This document shows positions 1 through 4,948 of a stretch of DNA of 6,557 nt, in pieces. Every line of letters starts with the position of its first letter. Position 1 is the first letter of the stretch. A program made the position numbers and the translations under genes. A model generated the notes under the pieces. It saw only the letters and a list, made by a program, of their open reading frames with translations. It had not been told where the DNA came from and did not search any database. The stretch comes from an uncultured Bacteroidales bacterium (GTDB lineage: Bacteria; Bacteroidota; Bacteroidia; Bacteroidales; UBA932), in assembly GCA_937906795.1 (NCBI GenBank), contig CALCUQ010000122.1, positions 1 through 6,557 on the forward strand, written 5' to 3'.

Positions 1-625
1 CTTGCTCAAAGCACATGCGCATAAAGTTCATTCTGTTGTTGAGATCGCCTCCAAATCTGTCTTTTCTTCTGTTTGTGTATGGTGAAAGGAACTGGCTTAT
101 AAGGTATCCATGTCCTGCATGTACCTCTACACAATCAAATCCAGCCTCTTTGGCAAGTCTTACAGCATTGCCAAACTCTTTGGCCATTTGTATGATTTCA
201 CTCTCTTTCAATCCTCTGTGAATTGTAGGAGAATATAAATTGAATCCTGTTGATGCAGATACCGGGATGCATTTGGTAAATGTGCTGTGACTCATATTTC
301 CGCAATGCCCAATCTGTATGGAAGCAGCTGCTCCCTCTTTATGAATTGCATCTGTAATCTTTTTTAAATCTGGGACAATTTGAGGTCTTAACCACAACTG
401 ATCCTTAAATGAAAGACCACTTTGGGTAACAGATGCATATGCAAGTGTGGTCATGCCAATACCACCTGCGGCTACGCTTCTATGATAATCAAGCAACATT
501 TGTGACGGGCTGTTGTTTGTAGCCATATTCTCAAATGCCGCTGAACGGATTGTCCTGTTTCGTAATGTAATAGGACCTAATTTATATGGAGTAAACAGTT
601 TACTCTCTTTTTCTAGTATATCCAC
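1..625 (-). CDS. Old Yellow Enzyme-family NADH:flavin oxidoreductase, partial (C-terminus off the left edge)
   Basis: This is an FMN-dependent ene-reductase of the OYE/BaiCD/enoate-reductase group, which reduces activated C=C bonds with NAD(P)H. The first 208 residues are visible. They show the usual opening (KLFTPYKLGPITLRNR, residues 9-24), a Q-I-G-H segment at 104-107 lining the flavin site, and the catalytic block H169-A-G-H172-G-Y174 followed by QFLSPYTNRRKDRFGG. The His/His pair plus Tyr is the substrate-binding and proton-donor set in YqjM- and enoate-reductase-like members. I chose the GTG at 625-623 because no ATG precedes the conserved N-terminus in frame. This start lies inside the end of the upstream reductase gene (13-base overlap), so translation is probably coupled. 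The family is secure. The substrate is inferred: with a steroid 5-alpha-reductase in the same operon, a 3-oxo-delta4 or delta1 steroid or bile acid is plausible. The C-terminal half, which decides whether FeS and FAD/NAD domains are present, is not visible. Confidence 0.92.
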   Translation of the reverse strand, partial: MDILEKESKLFTPYKLGPITLRNRTIRSAAFENMATNNSPSQMLLDYHRSVAAGGIGMTTLAYASVTQSGLSFKDQLWLRPQIVPDLKKITDAIHKEGAAASIQIGHCGNMSHSTFTKCIPVSASTGFNLYSPTIHRGLKESEIIQMAKEFGNAVRLAKEAGFDCVEVHAGHGYLISQFLSPYTNRRKDRFGGDLNNRMNFMRMCFEQ

Positions 626-1377
626 GGAATAACACGTTTTAATTTTCTTTTTTCTACTTCCCCTCCAAACTCCTCTTTATATCTGGTATATATTGCAGCT
701 GCCCTTGGTACAAGGTTAGCAAAAGTCCACCATGCAAATACTGCTCCCGACAAACTCCAGGTAAGGATTGCAAATCCTGTCCACTCTACTATCTCCCCAA
801 AATAATTTGCAGAAGTAACATAATTGTACATACCCCCTTTTGGTAAATAATGTCTTGTATCACCAGGTTTTCTTAATCCCCTTATAACCGAGTCTGAATG
901 GATATTTATAAACATACCTGCAAAAAATATTACCGTTCCAACTATAAATTGAGGGGTGGTTAACCATTCGTTTGTATACATCTGTTCTGGAGATACAAAA
1001 AACAGCCATCCACCTTGCATAAAGGCATTGAGAATGTTGAATATTACTCCCATCAGTATAATTGAAAGTGGCATTCTGCTTTTTCCTTTAAGCAAAAAGG
1101 GGAATATGAATGACCTCTGGAAATAATGGGTTTGGAACAATATGAAAATTACAATAGTAGCAATGGAAATACTTCTGTAGCTGAGCATATAAAGGATGAA
1201 CATAACTATAAATACTGGAGATTCCATAAGAATCCATCCAATCTTATTGTTTACAGAAGGTCCCCATTTTTTTGTCGCAAATTTGCCGTAGCCTGCAGTG
1301 ACAAAATATAAGGATATGAATACCACCAATGCTGTGATACTCATTATTACTAAAAATCCGTTAAAAGTTTGTGTCAT
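613..1377 (-). CDS. Steroid 5-alpha-reductase homologue (3-oxo-5-alpha-steroid 4-dehydrogenase family)
   Basis: This integral membrane protein of 254 residues is strikingly like human SRD5A1/SRD5A2, which use NADPH to reduce the delta4 double bond of 3-oxo steroids to the 5-alpha product. The length matches that family. Visible signatures are M-E-S-P at 51-54 (E52 fits catalytic E57 of SRD5A2), HYFQRSFIFP at 84-93 (Y85 fits Y91), GMFINIHSD at 154-162, LRKPGDT at 168-174, GGMYNYVTSANYFGEIVEW at 181-199 (N191, E195 and E198 fit the NADPH-binding Asn/Glu set) and the closing ..IPW.Y. About six or seven hydrophobic helices span the chain. A longer reading from 1521 exists, but its extra 48 residues overlap the divergent DUF2461 gene, and family homology begins near the 1377 ATG. 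It is the first gene of an operon with the OYE oxidoreductase. The family is secure from motifs; true substrate (steroid, bile acid or other 3-oxo-enoyl compound) is inferred. Confidence 0.93.
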   Translation of the reverse strand: MTQTFNGFLVIMSITALVVFISLYFVTAGYGKFATKKWGPSVNNKIGWILMESPVFIVMFILYMLSYRSISIATIVIFILFQTHYFQRSFIFPFLLKGKSRMPLSIILMGVIFNILNAFMQGGWLFFVSPEQMYTNEWLTTPQFIVGTVIFFAGMFINIHSDSVIRGLRKPGDTRHYLPKGGMYNYVTSANYFGEIVEWTGFAILTWSLSGAVFAWWTFANLVPRAAAIYTRYKEEFGGEVEKRKLKRVIPWIY

Positions 1378-1397
1378 TTCTATCTGAATATAACTCA

Positions 1398-1405
1398 CAA
1401 AAATA
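1398..1405 (-). promoter_or_regulatory. Candidate -7 box (TATTTTTG) for the 5-alpha-reductase/OYE operon
   Basis: On the minus strand TATTTTTG matches the Bacteroidales -7 form TAnnTTTG and lies 20 bases upstream of the 1377 ATG, a sensible leader length. I see no good TTTG -33 box at the expected spacing, so this is tentative. It sits in the 51-base gap shared with the divergent DUF2461 gene. Confidence 0.35.
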
Positions 1406-1428
1406 ATAAAAAATTGTAATTTTGTTGT

Positions 1429-2130
1429 ATGAAACAGGTTTATGATTTTCTCTCTTGTTTGCAAGAGAACAATAACAGGGAGTGGTTTAATTCTCATAAA
1501 GATGAGTATAAGCAGGTGCAAGCCTACTTTAATTCATTTGTAGAGTCTTTGATATATGAAATATCTTTGTGGGACAAGGATATCTGTGATAGTAATTTAC
1601 AGATAAAGGATTGTACTTACAGAATCTATAAGGATCTGAGATTTTCTAAAGATAAGCTTCCTTATAAAACGCATATGGGGGCTTATATATGCAAAGGTGG
1701 CAAGAAATCTGAGTATAGTGGTTACTATTTTCACATTGAGCCTAAGGGGGAAGGGGAGCATTCTTATTTGGGTGGAAATCTTCTGGCTTGTGGATTGTAT
1801 TGTCCATCTGCCCAAATTATAAGAAGTGTTAGGGATGAGGTTTATGTAAATGGCAATAGTTTTTTGAATGCTATGTCTGCAGGGGCACAGAGAGGTTTTG
1901 TATTGGACAATTCCAGTGCACTTAAAAAGGTTCCAAAAGGGTTTGAGGATGTGAGGCTGCAGTGGGCAGATTTATTAAAGCAAAAGGATTATTGTTTGTT
2001 TAAGAATGTAACAAAGGAGTATGTGTTGGGGGAGAATCTTTTGGAGAGGGTAGTGGAGGATTTTAAATGTACATATGAATTCAATAGAATATTAAATTTG
2101 GCTGTTGATTTTGCTTTAGAGGATATGTAA
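1429..2130 (+). CDS. DUF2461 family protein (TIGR02453-like), function unknown
   Basis: A soluble protein of 233 residues, about the usual length for DUF2461, a widespread family without an assigned biochemical role. Visible family blocks are the N-terminal FLSCLQENNNREWFNSHKDEY (residues 7-27), RIYKDLRFSKDKLPYKTHMGAY (65-86), GYYFHIEP (98-105), a polar/aromatic stretch LLACGLYCPSAQIIRSVRDEV (118-138), and a late VPKGFED...LLKQKDY segment (168-188). There is no signal peptide or membrane helix, so it is probably cytoplasmic. The ATG at 1429 is the only reasonable start: a stop lies in frame 12 bases upstream, and the family motif begins within a few residues. A TAATTTTG box ends only 4 bases before the ATG, so as a promoter it would give an almost leaderless message; I do not rely on it. 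The gene is divergent from the steroid-reductase operon and convergent with the metallo-hydrolase gene, so no operon partner suggests a role. Confidence 0.93.
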   Translation: MKQVYDFLSCLQENNNREWFNSHKDEYKQVQAYFNSFVESLIYEISLWDKDICDSNLQIKDCTYRIYKDLRFSKDKLPYKTHMGAYICKGGKKSEYSGYYFHIEPKGEGEHSYLGGNLLACGLYCPSAQIIRSVRDEVYVNGNSFLNAMSAGAQRGFVLDNSSALKKVPKGFEDVRLQWADLLKQKDYCLFKNVTKEYVLGENLLERVVEDFKCTYEFNRILNLAVDFALEDM

Positions 2131-2146
2131 ATCTATTTCTATATAT

Positions 2147-2238
2147 CAAAGTTAATCCATAAAAAGAACCACCAATTTGCTTTGCAAATCGGTCCCCCAC
2201 GTCTAAAGTGGACCAAGACTTTTTATGGATTAACTTTG
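2147..2238. repeat. Composite palindromic element with perfect 20-bp inverted arms
   Basis: Positions 2147-2166 and 2219-2238 are exact reverse complements over 20 bases, enclosing a 52-base loop. The loop holds a second near-palindrome (CCAATTTGC-TTT-GCAAATCGG, 2172-2192; one A-C mismatch on this strand, a G-U pair on the other) and a third short pairing (GGTC 2191-2194 with GACC 2211-2214, and CAC 2198-2200 with GTG 2208-2210). As RNA or extruded DNA it could fold into a branched structure. It lies between two convergent genes, so a bidirectional transcription-stop role is possible. The form also resembles a small dispersed or MITE-like intergenic repeat. The pairing is directly visible; the role is inferred. 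Confidence 0.85.
2171..2207. repeat. 37-bp direct repeat, copy 1 (inside the palindromic element)
   Basis: This 37-base stretch begins ACCAATTTGCTTTGCAAATC and ends CCCCCACGTCTAAA. It is identical to 2273-2309, and the sequence on either side differs between the two. It forms the core of the palindromic element's loop. Confidence 0.93.
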
Positions 2239-2272
2239 TATTACCGATTCAATATTTACCCACAAGATAATT

Positions 2273-2309
2273 ACCAATTTGCTTTGCAAATCGGTCCCCC
2301 ACGTCTAAA
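2273..2309. repeat. 37-bp direct repeat, copy 2
   Basis: Exact second copy of 2171-2207, with its start 102 bases further on and the same orientation. It lacks the 20-bp outer arms and the GTGGACC tail that follow copy 1, so it looks like a partial or second insertion of the same element core. It ends 9 bases before the stop codon of the metallo-hydrolase gene. Confidence 0.93.
2274..2294 (-). terminator. Candidate hairpin downstream of the metallo-hydrolase gene
   Basis: On the minus strand CCGATTTGC-AAA-GCAAATTGG forms a 9-bp stem (one G-U) with a 3-base loop, beginning 24 bases after the stop codon. The following TAATTATCTT is only mildly T-rich, so termination is possible but not a classic strong intrinsic terminator. 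The hairpin is a property of the repeat core. Confidence 0.35.
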
Positions 2310-2318
2310 ATTAAAATT

Positions 2319-3242
2319 CTAGAGTTGGATTATTGTACCGGTGTTGAACTGGTGGTAGTTATTGCCAAGAATTTCACTTAGTTGCTCTGATGCTTTTTTA
2401 CATGTACAGTGTCCGGAATATATTCTTGTGTGAGGGTACATTTTTTTAAGGGTAGATGCTGTTTCTTTAATTATATTCTGTTGTTGTCTCTCTTTACTTG
2501 TATCTTCATTTACAGAGAGATAGTCTACAAAGTGCAGCCCTCCAACAAATAGGATAATCTTTTCTCTGCTTCTGTCTACAGAGCATTTGGTTGCTCTTGA
2601 GATATGTTCTACGCACTCTTCCAATGTGTTTAGAATTCCGTTATGTGTGCATGGTGATATTACGGCGTATTTGTCTGGATCTATTTCTACAAGAGTTGCT
2701 ATCTCGTGTGAAAAGTTGTCGGGAAGATCATTCTTATAAAGGAATGAATTTCCTGGAGGAAGGGGATACTTTTTGTTGTTTGAAAATGATGGAATAACTG
2801 TAACTCCTTTGTAAATGGTTGTAGCCTGGTCTATTTCATTGAATCTGGAATTATGCTCAATAAAAAGGGAATTTTCCATGCCAATGCTGCGGAATTCTCT
2901 CAAACTGAATCCGTTTATTGTTGTGTTTTTGGGTCTGCAAGAGAAAAATTTTTCCCCTTTAATAGATTTATGTAAAGTTATTTGTGCAATGGAATTTTCC
3001 TCTAGGAAACTTCTTAATCCTCCAGTGTGGTCGTTGTGCCCGTGAGATATTATAACATTTTCTATATCACTTGTTTGAGGAAGATTTAGCAGCTGCATAT
3101 TTGTTATAAATTTTCCCGATGCACCTGTGTCTACAAGAAAATTCTTGCCATTGCAATTGAAGTATATGCATAGTCCATGTTCACTATGCAATGTTTCATT
3201 TAAGTTGTCAGGTGTATTGTCTATAACAATATAGAATTCCAT
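2319..3242 (-). CDS. Metallo-beta-lactamase-fold hydrolase, COG1237 type
   Basis: A cytoplasmic MBL-fold enzyme of 307 residues. Metal-site motifs are in order: LVDTG with D38, the signature H67-G-H69-N-D71-H72, then CTHNG (H200), GGLHF (H237) and SGHCT (H278). The HxHxDH form with these C-terminal histidines fits COG1237, the group often labelled 7,8-dihydropterin-6-yl-methyl-4-(ribofuranosyl)aminobenzene-phosphate synthase-like, whose bacterial substrates are mostly unknown. It is not a class B1 beta-lactamase, which has HxHxDR and a signal peptide; none is seen here. The ATG at 3242 follows the MFS stop by 2 bases, so the two are surely co-transcribed and perhaps translationally coupled. 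The pairing suggests an enzyme acting on something the transporter moves, but this is inference. The C-terminus (FNTGTIIQL) is complete, so the gene is intact. Confidence 0.93.
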   Translation of the reverse strand: MEFYIVIDNTPDNLNETLHSEHGLCIYFNCNGKNFLVDTGASGKFITNMQLLNLPQTSDIENVIISHGHNDHTGGLRSFLEENSIAQITLHKSIKGEKFFSCRPKNTTINGFSLREFRSIGMENSLFIEHNSRFNEIDQATTIYKGVTVIPSFSNNKKYPLPPGNSFLYKNDLPDNFSHEIATLVEIDPDKYAVISPCTHNGILNTLEECVEHISRATKCSVDRSREKIILFVGGLHFVDYLSVNEDTSKERQQQNIIKETASTLKKMYPHTRIYSGHCTCKKASEQLSEILGNNYHQFNTGTIIQL

Positions 3243-3244
3243 AA

Positions 3245-4408
3245 TTATCTCAATCTGTTTGCTTTAAAGTGGGGCCTAATGAAAAATATAAGATATAAAA
3301 GACCTATTATGGTCATTATTAAGCTAATGGCGTATGTGGTTGAGTAGCTTGTGTATTGTGCTATTATTCCGCCAAAGAATACTCCTGCTCCAACGCCAAG
3401 GTCGAAAAATGTAAGGTATGTTGCATTGGCAATTCCCCTCTCTGTGTCTTTGCCAAGGTTAATCATCATAGTTTGCACTGTAGGAGATATTAGACCGTAT
3501 CCTCCCCCCATAAATATTGCAGAACCAAAGAATGCTATTGGATTATGTATGAATGCTACAAGAAAATATGCCACAACCAGGCACAATACGCCACAAATGA
3601 ATACAGTTATATATTTCCCCCCTCTTAATAGTAGCGACGAGGATAGTCTTGCTGCAACAAGTCCGGCAGAAAATATTGAAAAATAATATCCAACCCCTTG
3701 TGTAATTCCAACCTCTTTTGTTGCGTAAATTGACAAATATACTGTTACAATTCCATAACCGAATGTTAGAAGTGTCATTACGCAAGCTTCTGGAATTCCC
3801 TTTTTTAGAAGTAGGTTTCTGGGAGAGAATTTTTCTGTTGAACGCTCGTTCTTTTTAGTAATTTTTATGCTAGCAGCGTTGGCAAAGCCAATAAGACCTA
3901 TTATAAATACGGTTAAAAAGATTATATCATATTCTACGTTATTCTCGTGCATAAACAAGGATATCAGTGGACCAAATGCCATTGCAAGGCTGGTAGATGA
4001 GGTATATATGCCCATCCCCTGTGCCCTTTTGTTTTCTGGAATAATATCTACAGCCATTGTGTTAACTCCTACGGTTGAGCATCCGTATGCAATTCCATGA
4101 ACAAATCTGATTATAAAAAATAATGTAACAGTTGCAGCCAGTGTGTAGCTCAGACACATTGCAATATAGAAGATGTAAAATGCCATCATAAGTGGTTTTC
4201 TGGAAAGTTTGTCGAGCCAGAAACCTGCAATAGGTCTTGTTATTAGAGCTGCTATTGTGTAGAGTGATAATATTGTACCTATAACGCTGCTGCTGGCATG
4301 CAGGTGATCTGCCAGGTACAGAGGTAATATTGGCAAGAGCATATAAAATGCTATATACATCAGAAAATTGCCAATATTTATAAGTATAAAATTTTTACTC
4401 CACAACAT
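3245..4408 (-). CDS. Major facilitator superfamily transporter, 12 transmembrane helices
   Basis: A complete MFS permease of 387 residues, short and compact as in the drug/sugar-efflux type (AraJ/YwfA-like). Motif A is clear between helices 2 and 3 (G62-FWL-D66-KLS-R70-K71-P). Helix 4 has the motif-B arginine in RFVHGIAYG (101-109). A charged central loop (about 181-207, IKITKKNERSTEKF) separates the two six-helix halves. The second half has the repeated motif-like GGKYI near 263 and FFDLGVGAG near 334-342. It should sit in the inner membrane and use the proton gradient; the substrate cannot be read from sequence, and efflux is more likely than uptake by family resemblance only. It is the first gene of an operon with the downstream COG1237 hydrolase and is divergent from the BlaI-type regulator. 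The start at 4408 places helix 1 immediately after a short cytoplasmic N-terminus. Confidence 0.93.
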   Translation of the reverse strand: MLWSKNFILINIGNFLMYIAFYMLLPILPLYLADHLHASSSVIGTILSLYTIAALITRPIAGFWLDKLSRKPLMMAFYIFYIAMCLSYTLAATVTLFFIIRFVHGIAYGCSTVGVNTMAVDIIPENKRAQGMGIYTSSTSLAMAFGPLISLFMHENNVEYDIIFLTVFIIGLIGFANAASIKITKKNERSTEKFSPRNLLLKKGIPEACVMTLLTFGYGIVTVYLSIYATKEVGITQGVGYYFSIFSAGLVAARLSSSLLLRGGKYITVFICGVLCLVVAYFLVAFIHNPIAFFGSAIFMGGGYGLISPTVQTMMINLGKDTERGIANATYLTFFDLGVGAGVFFGGIIAQYTSYSTTYAISLIMTIIGLLYLIFFIRPHFKANRLR

Positions 4409-4431
4409 TTGCTCAAATTTGGGTGCAAATG
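4406..4431. repeat. Inverted repeat over the MFS start codon and -7 box
   Basis: CATTTGC (4406-4412) and GCAAATG (4425-4431) are perfect 7-bp inverted arms around a 12-base loop that itself contains the palindrome CAAATTTG (4414-4421). One arm covers the MFS start codon and the other most of its candidate -7 box. It may be an operator or a leader hairpin hiding the start; role inferred. Confidence 0.5.
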
Positions 4432-4433
4432 TA
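4426..4433 (-). promoter_or_regulatory. Candidate -7 box (TACATTTG) for the MFS/metallo-hydrolase operon
   Basis: On the minus strand TACATTTG fits TAnnTTTG and ends 17 bases before the MFS ATG. There is no TTTG at the ideal -33 distance; a TTTC lies 17 bases upstream (4454-4451). The promoter is therefore likely weak or helped by an activator. Confidence 0.45.
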
Positions 4434-4479
4434 GTTATTATGGATTAAATGAAAATAACTTATTTAAGCAAATTTACTT

Positions 4480-4501
4480 TTCTTCTAAATTTTTAGTAGA
4501 A
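4480..4501. promoter_or_regulatory. BlaI-type operator, copy 1 (upstream of the -33 box)
   Basis: TTCTTCTAAA-TT-TTTAGTAGAA is a 22-base dyad with a single mismatched pair. Its core CTTCTAAAnnnTTAGTAG recurs at 4510-4527. Paired dyads with half-sites of the type CTACTA/TAGTAG ahead of a blaI-like gene resemble BlaI/MecI operators. It ends 2 bases before the -33 TTTG, so a bound repressor would crowd polymerase. Confidence 0.7.
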
Positions 4502-4503
4502 TA

Positions 4504-4535
4504 TTTGTTCTTCTAAAAAATTAGTAGTAAGTTTG
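4504..4535 (+). promoter_or_regulatory. Bacteroidales-type promoter of the BlaI/M56/LytM-like operon
   Basis: TTTG at 4504-4507, a 20-base spacer, then TAAGTTTG at 4528-4535 fit the Bacteroides housekeeping sigma consensus (TTTG ... TAnnTTTG) exactly. Transcription would begin about 6-8 bases downstream, giving a leader of roughly 10 bases before the 4553 ATG. Confidence 0.8.
4510..4527. promoter_or_regulatory. BlaI-type operator, copy 2 (fills the promoter spacer)
   Basis: CTTCTAAAAAATTAGTAG matches copy 1 at 15 of 18 positions; only the central three bases differ. It occupies the spacer between the -33 and -7 boxes, so binding here would directly block polymerase. The two copies start 28 bases apart. 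This is strong evidence for negative autoregulation, although binding is inferred. Confidence 0.7.
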
Positions 4536-4552
4536 CATACAAATAGAATTAT

Positions 4553-4948
4553 ATGGCACGAAAAGATAAGAAAATTATCCTTACCAGAGGAGAAGAAGAG
4601 GTAATGCAAATGTTGTGGAAATTGCAAAAAGGTACAGTAAATGATGTATTGGATAGTTATGGAGATGATAGACCCAAATACACTACAGTGGCAACTTTTC
4701 TAAAACTATTGGAGGATAAAGGTTATGTGGGTCATTTGCAGCAAGGTAAAAGTAATATGTATTATCCATTGGTGGAAAAATCAGATTATGCGGGATCAGT
4801 GGCCAGTAATGTGTTGAATAGTTTTTTTGGGGGATCGCTTATGCAAATGGTCTCTTATTTCAATAAAGAAAAAAAACTTTCTATGGATGAAAAGCAGGAT
4901 CTTCTTCGCCTTGCACAACAAATAATGGATAATGAAGATTTAAAATGA
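4553..4948 (+). CDS. BlaI/MecI/CopY-family winged-helix repressor
   Basis: A repressor of 131 residues, the normal size for the family. The N-terminal winged helix shows LTRGEEEVMQMLWKLQKGTVNDVL (10-33), the recognition region YTTVATFLKLLEDKGYV (43-59) and wing residues QQGKSNMYYPLV (63-74). The C-terminal part, FFGGSLMQMVSYFNKEKKLS (91-110), is the dimerization segment; Y102-F103 falls where BlaI and MecI are cut (Asn101-Phe102), so cleavage by the adjacent protease is plausible. It should bind the two dyads in its own promoter and is the first gene of a three-gene operon. Its stop overlaps the M56 protease start by 4 bases (ATGA), the standard regulator-sensor coupling. No beta-lactamase is seen in the visible operon, so the regulon may not concern antibiotics at all. 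A different inducer, such as metal or envelope stress, is equally possible. Confidence 0.95.
   Translation: MARKDKKIILTRGEEEVMQMLWKLQKGTVNDVLDSYGDDRPKYTTVATFLKLLEDKGYVGHLQQGKSNMYYPLVEKSDYAGSVASNVLNSFFGGSLMQMVSYFNKEKKLSMDEKQDLLRLAQQIMDNEDLK

Noticed and set aside
1417..1424. TAATTTTG as the promoter -7 box of the DUF2461 gene
   Set aside because: It fits TAnnTTTG but lies 4 bases from the ATG and has no -33 TTTG at the right distance; in an AT-rich gap such a match is likely by chance.
1378..1521. 48-residue N-terminal extension of the steroid-reductase reading frame
   Set aside because: It overlaps the divergent DUF2461 gene and adds residues beyond the normal length of the family; homology begins near the ATG at 1377.
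2171..2309. Possible two-repeat CRISPR array (37-bp repeats with a 65-base spacer)
   Set aside because: There are only two copies, the spacer is too long, copy 1 is embedded in a larger palindrome, and no cas gene is present.
2319..3242. Beta-lactamase, given the MBL fold and the nearby BlaI/BlaR1-like genes
   Set aside because: The motif is HxHxDH with COG1237-type C-terminal histidines, there is no signal peptide, and it is in a separate operon on the other strand.
3351..4100. Open frames on the plus strand and in another minus-strand frame within the MFS gene
   Set aside because: They are out-of-frame readings of a well-supported transporter with complete motifs, and have no domain or start context of their own.
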